NCBI GenBank assembly: GCA_020847555.1
Contig: JADLBT010000364.1
Span: 1-30,094, forward strand
Source: Gemmataceae bacterium
Lineage (GTDB): Bacteria; Planctomycetota; Planctomycetia; Gemmatales; Gemmataceae
Reading direction: 5' to 3'
Length of the DNA: 30,094 nt
Under the pieces are notes generated by a model that saw nothing but the letters and a program-made list of their open reading frames with translations, was not told the origin of the DNA and ran no database searches. The position numbers and the translations under genes were made by a program. Of this stretch, positions 1-9,827 are shown one piece after another (the stretch's first letter is position 1; each line of letters begins with the position of its first letter).

Positions 1-101
1 ACGGCATGGGTATGGGTATGCCCGGCATGATGGGCATGGGTGGTTACGGCATGGGCATGGGCATGCCCGGCATGATGGGCATGGGTGGCTTCGGCTTCTG
101 A
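1..101 (+). CDS. Gly/Met-rich repeat protein, C-terminal fragment
   Basis: The frame is open from the window edge and closes with TGA at 99-101. The visible 32 residues are almost only Gly and Met, with single Tyr, Phe and Pro residues, arranged as two copies of a 15-residue unit that end in Gly-Gly-Tyr and Gly-Gly-Phe. The start lies outside the window, so a signal peptide or other domain cannot be judged. A strong terminator follows 38 nt downstream, which supports a real gene end. I do not recognise a family. Low-complexity Gly/Met tails occur in secreted or surface proteins, but no function can be assigned. Confidence 0.6.
   Translation, partial: GMGMGMPGMMGMGGYGMGMGMPGMMGMGGFGF
3..92 (+). 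repeat. 45-bp in-frame tandem repeat, two visible copies
   Basis: Units 3-47 and 48-92 differ at only four positions, all in the third position of Gly codons or in the final aromatic codon (TAC versus TTC). Each codes for a 15-residue Gly/Met unit. More copies may lie before the window edge. Confidence 0.85.
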
Positions 102-139
102 GCATGCTGCCGGTCCTCTGAACAATCCCGCTTTCCCAG

Positions 140-176
140 GCGGCTCGCACCCACCCCGGGTGCGAGCCGCATTTTT
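140..176 (+). terminator. Rho-independent terminator of the Gly/Met-rich gene
   Basis: A perfect 13-bp GC-rich stem (140-152 with 158-170) closes a 5-nt loop and is followed at once by A and five T residues (172-176). It sits 38 nt after the stop codon of the partial gene on the same strand. Confidence 0.9.
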
Positions 177-290
177 GCGCCCCGCGTCTTCCACGCTCTC
201 ACTCCGGCCCGTCGCACTCCTCCAACCGTCTTTCGCGGTGCGGCCCTTGCCCTTCTCGCCTCACCCCGGCCTGAGGTAGGGGCGGGCGTC

Positions 291-319
291 TTGAATCGCT
301 TCCCCGCGGCGGGGACAAT
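291..319 (+). promoter_or_regulatory. Probable sigma70-type promoter
   Basis: TTGAAT at 291-296 and GACAAT at 314-319 are separated by 17 nt, each matching 4 of 6 consensus bases. Transcription would begin near 326, leaving a leader of about 58 nt before the ATG at 384. The upstream terminator at 140-176 isolates this unit from the previous gene. Confidence 0.5.
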
Positions 320-383
320 GGGGCGATGCAGTCCCCCACGGCTGCACACGGAACAACCTCTCACACCTTCGAGGAGGCGCCTC

Positions 384-1004
384 ATGCCCCGGTCCTTCGT
401 CACGCTCGGTGCTGCGCTGGTTCTGCCGCTCGCCGTCGGGTCTGCGTCCGCGCAGCAGCCGATCCTCCGGCCGGTCCAGCGGTCCCTGAAGCCGCAGCCG
501 ATCCAGCTGCGACCCGCCACCGGCCTCTCGCAGCCGGGACTCAGCTCCGACGGTCTACTCGCGCCGTTCGGCGCGCGCGGTTCAATTGACGTTCTGGGCG
601 GGAACACCAAAGGAAACGGGTCGCTGAACGGCCGCAACCAGTCTCCCTTTGCCGGGGCGGCTCCGGGCGGGTTTGGCTACGGAGGGTCGTCGCCCTACGG
701 CGGGTTCGGACCTTACGCGAATCCCTTCGCCGGAATGAACCCCTACGGCGGCATGTACCCCTACGGCGGCCTCCCCTTCGCCGGAATGAACCCCTACGGC
801 GGCATGTACCCCTACGGCGGGTTCCCTCCCTATGGCGGCATGTACCCCTACGGGGGCATCAGCCCCTTCGGCGCGATGCCGCCTTACGGGGCCGTGAGTC
901 CGTTCGGCGCCTTCAACCCGTATGGGGGCATGGGCGTCCCGTTCGGCGGGGCGACCCCTGGATTCCCGGGCCTGGGCGGCGCCGCCCCGGTGGTGGGATT
1001 CTGA
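384..1004 (+). CDS. Secreted Gly/Tyr/Pro-rich repeat protein, unknown function
   Basis: This is a 206-aa protein. The frame is open upstream to 291, but ATG 384 is preferred: GAGGAGG at 371-377 stands 6 nt before it, and the protein then opens with a clear signal peptide (Pro-Arg, hydrophobic core, Ala-Ser-Ala before Gln-Gln at about residue 22). Residues 22-80 are rich in Pro, Gln and Leu. From about residue 90 the chain is built of N-P-Y-G-G and Y-P-Y-G-G motifs with F-A-G-M spacers. Cysteine is absent. A surface, matrix or envelope structural role fits this composition but is only inference; no enzyme motif is present. The preceding gene also ends in a Gly-rich repeat, so the two may be functionally related low-complexity exported proteins. 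Confidence 0.7.
   Translation: MPRSFVTLGAALVLPLAVGSASAQQPILRPVQRSLKPQPIQLRPATGLSQPGLSSDGLLAPFGARGSIDVLGGNTKGNGSLNGRNQSPFAGAAPGGFGYGGSSPYGGFGPYANPFAGMNPYGGMYPYGGLPFAGMNPYGGMYPYGGFPPYGGMYPYGGISPFGAMPPYGAVSPFGAFNPYGGMGVPFGGATPGFPGLGGAAPVVGF
723..820 (+). repeat. Perfect 47-nt in-frame direct repeat with 51-nt period
   Basis: Positions 723-769 and 774-820 are identical and code for the F-A-G-M-N-P-Y-G-G-M-Y-P-Y-G-G unit. Identity at third codon positions implies a recent duplication or gene conversion. More degenerate copies continue to about 940. Confidence 0.85.
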
Positions 1005-1059
1005 CGGGTTGCTCGGGAGGTGTTTGGACCGGGGAAGGTGCGATGGGACATGAGCCCTC

Positions 1060-1088
1060 GAAGCCCACGGGTGCGGCCCGTGGGCTTC
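1060..1088. repeat. Palindrome with CCCACGGG / CCCGTGGG core, copy 1
   Basis: A perfect 12-bp stem (1060-1071 with 1077-1088) closes a 5-nt loop. The right arm covers the first two bases of the minus-strand stop codon at 1087-1089. Related cores occur at 5697-5735 and 15482-15546. It lies between convergent genes and could act as a two-way transcription barrier, but no T-run follows on either side. Confidence 0.7.
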
Positions 1089-1815
1089 AGGACACCAGAC
1101 GGAAGAACAATTCTTCGAGATCCTCCTCACCGTGCGCTCGGCGCACCTCTTCGAGCGTCCCGGCGGCACGGATGCGTCCCCGGCTGATGATGGCCACCCG
1201 GTCGCACAGCTTCTCCACCTCGCGCATGATGTGGGTCGAGAAGACCACACACTTGCCGAGGTCGCGCAGGCGGCGGATGTTGTCCAGCACGGCCCGGGCG
1301 ACCAGCACGTCGAGGCCGAGCGTCGGCTCGTCGAAGATCAGGATCGGCGGGTCGTGGACGATGGCGCGGGCGATCGACACCTTTTGCCGCATGCCGGTGC
1401 TCATCTTCGCCCCGAGGACGTCGCGGAACTCGTTCATGCGCAGTGACGCGAACACCTGCTCCATGCGTGCCCGCAGCCGATCCCCCTCCAGCCCGTAGAG
1501 TCGGCCGAAGTACTCGACCAACTCCCACGCGGTCATGCGGTCGTAGATGGCGGTGTTCGCGGACAGGAAGCCGATGTGCTGGCGGACGAGGTTAGGTTGC
1601 CTGGCGACGTCATAATCGGCCAGGCGCGCCGATCCGCCGGTCGGCCGGAGGACCGTGCAGAGGATGCGCATCGTCGTCGTCTTGCCGGCTCCGTTTGGGC
1701 CGAGCAGACCGAAGATCTCGCCCGGCCGCGCCTCGAAGCTGACGTGGTCCACTGCCAGCACCTGCCCGCGGCGCAGGTCGCGGAAGGATTTGCAGAGATT
1801 ATCGACCTGGATCAT
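1087..1815 (-). CDS. ABC transporter ATP-binding protein, ABC-2/NatA type
   Basis: This 242-aa ATPase subunit belongs to the family that energises ABC-2 exporters. It shows Walker A G-P-N-G-A-G-K-T at about residues 39-46, the signature S-T-G-M-R-Q at 139-144, Walker B I-L-I-F-D-E-P at 158-164 and the switch His at 195. Start ATG 1815 is chosen because the protein then opens M-I-Q-V-D-N-L, as the family does. The frame runs 15 codons further upstream, but those codons come from the palindromic element at 1820-1963. No clear Shine-Dalgarno is visible. NatA-type and gliding/export ATPases are close relatives, and the substrate cannot be told. No ABC-2 permease lies beside it; the next gene downstream is convergent, so its partner must be elsewhere. 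Confidence 0.88.
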   Translation of the reverse strand: MIQVDNLCKSFRDLRRGQVLAVDHVSFEARPGEIFGLLGPNGAGKTTTMRILCTVLRPTGGSARLADYDVARQPNLVRQHIGFLSANTAIYDRMTAWELVEYFGRLYGLEGDRLRARMEQVFASLRMNEFRDVLGAKMSTGMRQKVSIARAIVHDPPILIFDEPTLGLDVLVARAVLDNIRRLRDLGKCVVFSTHIMREVEKLCDRVAIISRGRIRAAGTLEEVRRAHGEEDLEELFFRLVS

Positions 1816-1902
1816 GAGAAATGAACCACAGGACACAGCGAGCACAGAGCCAAGACCCACAGAGATCGTTCATAATAATCGGAAGAACCGCCACCTCCGC
1901 CT

Positions 1903-3036
<1,134 letters not shown>

Positions 3037-3849
3037 GGGTCACCCCCTTCCGCGCCAGCCCCAGCTCGCACGCCAGCATGTAGTAGTGGTGCAGGCCGGC
3101 CTGCTCGCGCGGACCCAGGTCGAAGCGAATGATGTTCTCCAGATAGCGGCGGCAAAAGCCGGCGTCCAGCCCCAGGCGCGGCGCCTCCCGGTGGGCGATC
3201 GGCCCGGCCTCGCGCCGGCCGCGCCGCTTCGCCTCGTGCAGGGCGTCGGCAACCGGCCCCAGGTCGGCTCCGGGGCGGACGGCCCAGACGGCGTACACGA
3301 ACGGTAGCCCAACCCAGTCGTGCCACTCCTGGCCCAAATCGAAGGCGTGGGCGAACCCCGGCAGGCACGCGCGCATCGCCCGGTCGCCGATCAGCAGCAC
3401 GGCGTCGGCGTCGGCGGACTCGGCCTCCGCGTCCAGCGGCAGCGGCAGGATCCGCGGCGTCGCCCCGTACTTCCTGCGCAGCAGCACCTGGGCGAGGGCG
3501 GCGCTGGTGCGCGAGCCCTCGTCGAGGGCGATGCTGCGAATCGCCGTCCAGGGGACGCGGCTGAAGAGGGTGACGCTCAGGACCGGGCCGTCGCTGGCGA
3601 TGGCGATGTCGGGGACGACGCTGTACGCGCCGCTGCGGAAGTACTCGATCACCGGGATCAGGGCCACGTCGAGGTGCCCCTGGTCCAGCAGGTTGGCCAG
3701 GCGGCTCGGCACGTCGAGGACCAGCTCCGCCGCGGGCGCCAGCGCCTCCAGGTCGTGGATGAGCGGTTTGGTGTTCAGGTAGTTGACTGCGCCGATCCGA
3801 ATGCGGGAGTCCATGACGGGCCTCGCCGGGTGAAGGAGCCTCTTTCGGA

Positions 3850-3877
3850 ATTGTAGAGGCGCCCGGCGAATTTTCAA
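3850..3877 (-). promoter_or_regulatory. Probable sigma70-type promoter of mqnA-mqnC
   Basis: Read on the minus strand, TTGAAA (3877-3872) and TACAAT (3855-3850) are 16 nt apart, each matching 5 of 6 consensus bases. Transcription would start near 3843, leaving a leader of about 29 nt before mqnA. Confidence 0.65.
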
Positions 3878-4210
3878 CTCTTTCTGAATATTGAGAAGGT
3901 TTGGCAGGTGGGGGGAAACAAAAACAGCCTGTCCGGCAGGTGGGATGGAGGCCGGACAGGCGAAAAATAAAGAGGAGAGAGGTAGGTGGTGTGACCCGAA
4001 TGAAGCGGGCTCACACTTCCTATGAATCACACGCCCTATTGTACCTGGGTTCGCTCGGGCCGCAAGAGACGAGTCCGCAAAATCGTAACTTTTCTTTCGG
4101 GTGGCCCGCAGGGGTTCACCACATCCGCCGGTTACGAGCGGCGCTTGCACTATGCGCCGACCCCGTGATAGCAAGCGACCCGGAGCGGGGCGGGAATCCG
4201 CGCTGGCCGG
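3878..4210. other. Gap between divergent genes with two hairpins, no gene seen
   Basis: This stretch lies between the two divergent promoters and is less GC-rich than its surroundings. An 11-bp perfect inverted repeat (3927-3937 with 3951-3961, 13-nt loop) has T-rich sequence after it only on the minus strand. A second hairpin with one bulge pairs 3989-3998 with 4006-4016. Frames crossing the gap have no ribosome site or recognisable protein. It may hold terminators, regulatory sites or a small RNA; none can be shown from the sequence. Confidence 0.4.
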
Positions 4211-4238
4211 TTGACCGCGGGCGACGCTCTGCGATAAT
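4211..4238 (+). promoter_or_regulatory. Probable sigma70-type promoter of the MFS transporter gene
   Basis: TTGACC at 4211-4216 and GATAAT at 4233-4238 are 16 nt apart, each matching 5 of 6 consensus bases. Transcription would start near 4245, just after the in-frame ATG at 4242. This argues that translation starts at the ATG at 4284 instead. Confidence 0.65.
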
Positions 4239-4283
4239 CGCATGGCGTGCCTCCACGCCCCCACCCTGGCTGACGGTCACCCG

Positions 4284-5651
4284 ATGAGCGACTCCACCCC
4301 TCGCGACGCTTCGAGCATTCGGGCCGCGAACATGCCGCCTGACCGGGTCATTGCCACGGTGGCGCCGCTCGACCGTGCCGCCCCGATGCCTGCCTCCCTG
4401 CTGCGCAACCGCTGGGTGCAACTCCTCGCCGGCATCCTGGCGATGATCGCCGTCGCGAACCTCCAGTACGGGTGGACACTGTTCGTCGGCCCGATCGACC
4501 GCAAATACGGCTGGGGCGAGGTCGCCATCCAGTTCGCGTTCGCGCTGTTCGTCCTCACCGAGACCTGGCTCGTCCCGGGCGAGGCGTACCTCGCGGACCG
4601 CCTCGGGCCGTGCCCGCTGGTCCTTGCTGGCGGGGTATTCGTCGGGCTCGCGTGGACGGTCAACGCCGTCGCCGACAGCCTGTCCCTGCTCTATCTCGGT
4701 GCGGTGCTTGGCGGTGTCGGCGCCGGCATCGTCTACGGCGTCAGCATGGGCAGCGCGCTGAAGTGGTTCCCGGACCGGCGCGGGCTGGCGGCCGGGTTGA
4801 CGTCGGCGGCGTTCGGCGCCGGGTCGGCGTTGACGGTCGTGCCGATCCACAACACGATCGAACACGCCGGCTACGAGGCGGCGTTCCTGTGGTTCGGGCT
4901 CGGCCAGGGGGCGGTCGTGCTGCTCGCTGCTCTGCTCCTGCGAGCGCCAGCGCCGGGCGAGGTTCGCGCGGCGGCGTCGCCGAAGGTGCGTCAGTCCGGG
5001 CGCGACTACACCCCCGGGGAGATGCTGCGCACGCCGACGTTCTGGCTGCTGTACGTTATGTTCACGATGGTCGCGACCGGCGGTCTGCTCGCCGTCGCCC
5101 AGCTCAAGCCGATGGCCCGCGACTACGGCGTCGCCGACCTGCCGGTGTCGCTCCTTGGCGTGACGCTGGCGGCGTTGCCGTTCGCGATGTCGCTGGACCG
5201 GGTTCTCAACGGCGCCACGCGCCCGTTCTTCGGATGGGTGTCGGACCACATCGGGCGCGAGCGCACCATGTTCATCGCGTTCACGCTGGAGGGGTTCGCG
5301 ATCCTGGCGCTGCTCTGCCTCGCGCACGACCCGGTCGCGTTCGTGCTGCTGTCCGGCCTGGCGTTCTTCGCGTGGGGCGAGATCTACAGTCTGTTCCCGG
5401 CGATGTGCGGCGACATGTTCGGCCGCCAGTACGCAACGACGAACTACGCCCTGCTGTACACCGCCAAGGGGACGGCGGCGCTGCTCGTGCCGGTCGGCAG
5501 CCTCCTCAAGGAGGCGACCGGCAGCTGGGTGCCGATCTTTGCGGTTGCGATCGCCTTCGACTGGCTCACCGCTGTCCTCGCCCTGTGCGTCCTGCCACGG
5601 CTGCGCGCCGTGCCGGCCGCTGGTGGGATCCAGTGCGAGGACAGCACCTGA
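4284..5651 (+). CDS. MFS transporter, oxalate/formate antiporter (OxlT)-like
   Basis: This 455-aa inner-membrane protein has about twelve hydrophobic segments in two halves. The first membrane segment carries N-L-Q-Y-G-W-T-L-F, and a W-L-V-P-G-E segment follows, a pattern I associate with the oxalate/formate antiporter branch of the major facilitator superfamily. R-P-F-F-G-W-V-S-D-H-I-G-R-E-R in the second half is the MFS loop motif repeated between helices 8 and 9. Start 4284 is chosen because the likely promoter would begin transcription after the ATG at 4242; no clear Shine-Dalgarno is seen, and M-P-A-S-L-L further in is another possibility. Substrate is uncertain: related members carry other monocarboxylates, and no oxalyl-CoA decarboxylase or formyl-CoA transferase gene is nearby. 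Confidence 0.8.
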   Translation: MSDSTPRDASSIRAANMPPDRVIATVAPLDRAAPMPASLLRNRWVQLLAGILAMIAVANLQYGWTLFVGPIDRKYGWGEVAIQFAFALFVLTETWLVPGEAYLADRLGPCPLVLAGGVFVGLAWTVNAVADSLSLLYLGAVLGGVGAGIVYGVSMGSALKWFPDRRGLAAGLTSAAFGAGSALTVVPIHNTIEHAGYEAAFLWFGLGQGAVVLLAALLLRAPAPGEVRAAASPKVRQSGRDYTPGEMLRTPTFWLLYVMFTMVATGGLLAVAQLKPMARDYGVADLPVSLLGVTLAALPFAMSLDRVLNGATRPFFGWVSDHIGRERTMFIAFTLEGFAILALLCLAHDPVAFVLLSGLAFFAWGEIYSLFPAMCGDMFGRQYATTNYALLYTAKGTAALLVPVGSLLKEATGSWVPIFAVAIAFDWLTAVLALCVLPRLRAVPAAGGIQCEDST

Positions 5652-5696
5652 AAGCCGGACCAGCAAGAAAGGGGTATGCCGAGGACTGGAATAGCT

Positions 5697-5735
5697 CTCT
5701 CAAAGCCACGGGCGGCGTCCCGTGGACTTTGAGAG
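5697..5735. repeat. Palindrome with CCACGGG / CCCGTGG core, copy 2
   Basis: A 16-bp stem with one bulged A (5697-5712 with 5719-5735) closes a 6-nt loop. An A-run follows at 5736-5740, so it would work as a terminator only for minus-strand transcription, although both flanking genes are on the plus strand. The core matches the palindromes at 1060-1088 and 15482-15546, while the outer arm is different. Confidence 0.7.
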
Positions 5736-5894
5736 AAAAAGCCGAGTGAAATCCCTGAGGAGAGGTGGGAAACGCTGGCCTTGCCGGAACTCCTCGGGTA
5801 AGCTGATGTTTAATCCAGAGCAGGATCCAACCCGCCGCGCGGCGCCGCCCACACCCGCAGGACTGCCCCCCGGCCCGCCTGGGAAAGAGACGCC

Positions 5895-8800
5895 ATGCCA
5901 TCTCGCCACCATGCCGCACTCGCACTGCGCCTTGCGCTCCTCGCCGCCCTCGTCGCGATCCCTGGCACGGCCGGCGCCGCCGACTGGCCAGCGTGGCGCT
6001 GTGACGCCGGCCGCACCGCCGCCTCCCCGCACGATCTGCCGACGAACCTCCACCTGCAGTGGGTGCGCGAGTACCCGGCCCTGAAGCCGGCATGGCCGGA
6101 CCAGCGCACGCTCCAGTTCGACACCGCCTATGAGCCGGTCGTCGCCGGGAAACTGCTGTTCGTCGGGTCGTCGCGGTCCGATTCCGTCACCGCCCTCGAT
6201 ACCGCGACCGGGGCGGAGAGGTGGCGCTTCCACGCCGACGGTCCGGTGCGGTTTGCCCCGACCGCGTGGGACGGCCGACTTTATGTCGCGTCGGACGACG
6301 GCCACCTGTACTGCCTCGACGCCGCGAAGGGAACGGTCGTCTGGAAGTTCCGTGGCGGGCCAGCTGACCGGCGCATCCTCGGCAACGAGCGGCTGATTTC
6401 GGCCTGGCCGGCCCGCGGCGCCCCCGTCGTCCACGATGGCAAGGTTTACTTCGCGGCCAGCATCTGGCCGTTCATGGGTACGTTCATCCACTGCCTGGAC
6501 GCACGCACCGGCGCGCCGGTCTGGACGAACGACGGCGACGGTTCGATTTACGTCAAGCAGCCGCACAACTCCGACTCGTTCGCGGGCGTCGCGCCGCAGG
6601 GGTATCTCGTTGCGAGCGAGGGCCGGCTGATTGTCCCGGGCGGCCGATCCGTGCCAGCGTGCTACGACCTGGCCACCGGCAAGTTGCTGCGCTACGTCCT
6701 CTCGGCCAACAACCGTCGTGGCGGCGGGCCGTACGTCGCGGCGGCCGGCCAGTACTACTTCAACGGCGGCGCCGGGTTCGAGGCCGCGACGCAGAAGTTC
6801 CTCGGCACCCTGGGCGGCCCGGTCGTGCTGGTGGACGACATGGTCTACACCTGTTCCGGCAGTACCATCCGCGCCCTCGATCTCAAGGGGGCGACCATCA
6901 AGGAAGAAACGACGGTCGATCGCAAGGGGAAGAAGATCAAATCGGTCAAGTGGAAGATGAAGGAACTGGGGTCGGTGCGGGTGCCGGGCGTGGAGACGAT
7001 TATCCGCGCCGGCGGCCGCCTCTACGCCGCCGCGGAGGGCGAGGTTGTCGCCTTCAGCTTGCCGTTCCAGGATGATGCGGAGCCGGCCTGGCGAGCCAGG
7101 GTGGAGGGCACCCCGGTCAGCCTGGCCGCGGCCGACGACCGGCTGTTCGTCGCGACGCGCGAGGGGCGGCTGTACTGCTTCGGCGCCGACCACGTCAAGC
7201 CGGCGACGCACCACCACGTCGTCGCCGCGCCCGCGGCCGCCGACGAGTGGACGGCGCGGGCACACGCGATCCTGGAGCAGACCGGCGTGCGCGAGGGTTA
7301 CGCCGTCGTCTGGGGCGCCGGCACCGGACGGCTGGCGGCCGAACTGGCCCGCCAGAGCCAGCTGCGCCTGATCGTTGTCGAGCGCGACGCGCGTCAGGTC
7401 GCCGACCTGCGCGCCCGCCTGGCCGCCGCCGGCCTGTACGGCGAGCGCGTCGCGGTCCTTGCCGGCGACCCGCTGACGTTCCCGCTGCCGCCGTACCTCG
7501 CCAGCCTGTTGGTGTCCGAAGACCTGGCGGCCGCCGGGGTCGAGCCGACTGCCGCGTTCGCGAAGAAGGCGTTCCACGCACTGCGGCCGTATGGCGGCGT
7601 CGCGTGTCTGCCGGTGCCGGCCGACCGGCGGCGCGACGTCGGGCAGGCGTTCGCCGGTGCGAACCTGGTCAACGCGAAGGTCGGAGCGTGGGCCGACGGC
7701 GTGCTGCTGACTCGCGAGGGAGCGCTGCCGGGGTCGGCCAACTGGACGCACGAGCACGCCGACGCGGCCAACACGCGCGTCTCGAAGGACCAGCTCGTCA
7801 AGGCGCCGCTGGCCGTCCTCTGGTTCGGCGGCCCGTCGAACGAGGGCGTCCTGCCGCGCCACGGCCACGGCCCGCAGCCGCAGGTGCTCGACGGCCGGCT
7901 GTTCATCGAGGGCATCGACATGCTCCGCGCCCTTGACATCTACACCGGCCGGCTGCTGTGGGAGACGAAGCTGCCCGGCGTCGGCACGTTCTATAACAAC
8001 ACCGCCCACCAGCCCGGCGCCAACAGCAGCGGAACCAACTACATCTCCACGCGCGACGGCATCTACATCGTCCACGACCGGGCATGCGTCCGCCTCGACC
8101 CGGCGACCGGCAAGAAGCTTGGGGCGTTCACCCTGCCGCCTGCGCCGGGATCCGACGCACCGCCGCGCTGGGGGTACATCAACGTGTTCGAGGACTACCT
8201 CGTCGGCAGTGCCGACCCGCTGCTCATCGCGAAGGCCGACGTGACGAAGGAACTCGACGCCGCCGCGAAAAAGGAGAAAGAGGAGGCAAAGAAGAAAAAG
8301 CCCGCCTCGGACGACGAGGAGGAGAAGGCGAAAGAGAACGACACCGACAGCCCGCTGACGAGGCTGGTCAAGAAACTGCGGGGCGCGAATGATAGCCTCT
8401 CGTCCAGCAAGGAGCTGGTGGTGATGGACCGGCGTACCGGCGAGATGCTGTGGCGCGTGAAGGCGCGGACCGGGTTCCGCCACAACAGCATCTGCATCGG
8501 CGGCGGCCGGCTGTACGCCATCGACCGCCTGTCCGGTCCGGAGCAGACCCGCCTGAAGCGCCGCGGCGAGGAGCCGAAGTATCCGCCGCGCCTCGTCGCG
8601 TTCGACCTGAAGACCGGCCGGGAGGTGTGGGCGACGGAGGAGAACGTGTTCGGCACCTGGATGAGCTACTCGGCCAGGCACGAGGTGCTCATGGAGTCCG
8701 GACGCGGGGCGCGCGACACGATCTCCGATGAGCCGCGGGGGATGCGGGCGTACCGGGCCGATACCGGCAAGGTGCTGTGGTTCAACGCGAAGTACGTCGG

Positions 8801-9722
8801 GCCGGCGATGATCCACGGCGACCACGTCCTGCGCGACCAGGCCGCCAGCCACATCTTGACGGGCGAGCCGAAGCTGCGCGAACACCCACTGACGGGCATG
8901 CCAACGCCGTGGGAATGGGTGCGTAACTACGGGTGCAACACACCGATGGCAGCCGAGCACCTGCTGACGTTCCGATCCGGGGCCGCCGGGTACTTCGACC
9001 TGTGCGGCGACTCCGGCACCGGCAACTTCGGCGGGTTCCGGTCAAGCTGTACGAACAACCTCGTTGTCGCGGGCGGCGTCCTGACGGCTCCCGACTACAC
9101 GCGCACCTGCACCTGCCTGTACCAGAACCAGTCGTCGCTCGGCCTGGTCCACGACCCGGACGCGGAGATGTGGACGACGTTCGGAGTGAGCAGCGTGAAG
9201 GGGACGATCCAGCGCGTCGGCGTCAACTTCGGCGCGCCGGGCGACCGCAAGGACGAGGCCGGCACGCTGTGGTTGGAGTTCCCGAGCGTCGCCGGTAAGT
9301 CGCCCGCGGTGCCGGTAAAGGTGGCGCCGGCGAAGGTCGAACTGTTCCGGCGGCACGAGAGCGCCGTCGAGGGGAACGGCCTGAAGTGGGTCGCGGCGTC
9401 GGGCGTCAAGGGCGTCGAGACGGTGACGGTCGGCCTGTCGGCCGGAGAGGCCGGGCGGACGTACACGGTGCGCCTGCACTTTCTGGAGCCGGACAGGCTC
9501 AAGGCCGGCCAGCGCGTCTTCGACGTGGCGCTGCAGGGTCGCGAGGTGCTGAAGGCGTTCGACGTCGCGCGCGAGGCGGGCGGACCGAATCGCTCCGTGG
9601 TGAAGGAGTTCCGCGGGGTGCGAGTGACGGACGAGCTGACCGTCACGTTCCGGCCGTCGGCGAACGCGGCGGTGCGCTCGGCGGTGCTGTGCGGGGTTGA
9701 GGTCCGCGCCGAGGGCCAGTAA
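5895..9722 (+). CDS. Secreted PQQ-like beta-propeller with inserted methyltransferase-like and C-terminal malectin-like domains
   Basis: This 1275-aa protein has a signal peptide (residues 1-29, ending A-G-A-A) followed by D-W-P-A-W-R, a usual opening of planctomycete PQQ-like proteins. Blade motifs such as A-L-D-T-A-T-G and C-L-D-A-A-K-G-T-V-V-W fill residues 60-440. Residues about 447-610 look like a Rossmann-type methyltransferase: W-G-A-G-T-G-R-L at the SAM-loop position, then V-V-E-R-D after the second strand. Propeller repeats resume to about 790. A Lys/Glu linker spans 790-817, more blades follow, and a Cys-rich stretch near C-T-C-L-Y-Q-N-Q leads to a malectin-like domain at about 1140-1275. 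Similar proteins are often labelled BamB-like, but catalytic activity is unproven. SAM is not expected outside the cytoplasm, so the inserted domain may be structural. No upstream partner is obvious. Confidence 0.85.
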   Translation: MPSRHHAALALRLALLAALVAIPGTAGAADWPAWRCDAGRTAASPHDLPTNLHLQWVREYPALKPAWPDQRTLQFDTAYEPVVAGKLLFVGSSRSDSVTALDTATGAERWRFHADGPVRFAPTAWDGRLYVASDDGHLYCLDAAKGTVVWKFRGGPADRRILGNERLISAWPARGAPVVHDGKVYFAASIWPFMGTFIHCLDARTGAPVWTNDGDGSIYVKQPHNSDSFAGVAPQGYLVASEGRLIVPGGRSVPACYDLATGKLLRYVLSANNRRGGGPYVAAAGQYYFNGGAGFEAATQKFLGTLGGPVVLVDDMVYTCSGSTIRALDLKGATIKEETTVDRKGKKIKSVKWKMKELGSVRVPGVETIIRAGGRLYAAAEGEVVAFSLPFQDDAEPAWRARVEGTPVSLAAADDRLFVATREGRLYCFGADHVKPATHHHVVAAPAAADEWTARAHAILEQTGVREGYAVVWGAGTGRLAAELARQSQLRLIVVERDARQVADLRARLAAAGLYGERVAVLAGDPLTFPLPPYLASLLVSEDLAAAGVEPTAAFAKKAFHALRPYGGVACLPVPADRRRDVGQAFAGANLVNAKVGAWADGVLLTREGALPGSANWTHEHADAANTRVSKDQLVKAPLAVLWFGGPSNEGVLPRHGHGPQPQVLDGRLFIEGIDMLRALDIYTGRLLWETKLPGVGTFYNNTAHQPGANSSGTNYISTRDGIYIVHDRACVRLDPATGKKLGAFTLPPAPGSDAPPRWGYINVFEDYLVGSADPLLIAKADVTKELDAAAKKEKEEAKKKKPASDDEEEKAKENDTDSPLTRLVKKLRGANDSLSSSKELVVMDRRTGEMLWRVKARTGFRHNSICIGGGRLYAIDRLSGPEQTRLKRRGEEPKYPPRLVAFDLKTGREVWATEENVFGTWMSYSARHEVLMESGRGARDTISDEPRGMRAYRADTGKVLWFNAKYVGPAMIHGDHVLRDQAASHILTGEPKLREHPLTGMPTPWEWVRNYGCNTPMAAEHLLTFRSGAAGYFDLCGDSGTGNFGGFRSSCTNNLVVAGGVLTAPDYTRTCTCLYQNQSSLGLVHDPDAEMWTTFGVSSVKGTIQRVGVNFGAPGDRKDEAGTLWLEFPSVAGKSPAVPVKVAPAKVELFRRHESAVEGNGLKWVAASGVKGVETVTVGLSAGEAGRTYTVRLHFLEPDRLKAGQRVFDVALQGREVLKAFDVAREAGGPNRSVVKEFRGVRVTDELTVTFRPSANAAVRSAVLCGVEVRAEGQ

Positions 9723-9827
9723 GGACGATCCGCGCGTCCCGGTCGTCGGCGGACAGTTCCAGCCTCCAGCCCGGCGCTGTATGGTAATAGAACCGACACG
9801 CTCTCCTTCTCCCTTGAGGATTCCCCC

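Noticed and set aside
4242..4283. Upstream ATG of the MFS gene as translation start
   Set aside because: The promoter at 4211-4238 would start transcription near 4245, after this ATG, and there is no ribosome site.
4116..5666. 516-codon minus-strand frame opposite the MFS transporter gene
   Set aside because: Very Arg/Glu/Gln-rich with no recognisable motif; the plus strand codes for a convincing membrane transporter with its own promoter.
5700..8960. 1086-codon minus-strand open frame opposite the beta-propeller gene
   Set aside because: It is Arg/Ala/Val/Gly-rich with no domain, and is explained by the high-GC codon use of the plus-strand gene, which has clear domains and a signal peptide.
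5895..9722. Quinoprotein alcohol dehydrogenase with bound PQQ
   Set aside because: The propeller repeats are of the PQQ-like type, but I see no adjacent-Cys pair or catalytic Asp arrangement of true quinoprotein dehydrogenases, and no cytochrome partner is nearby.
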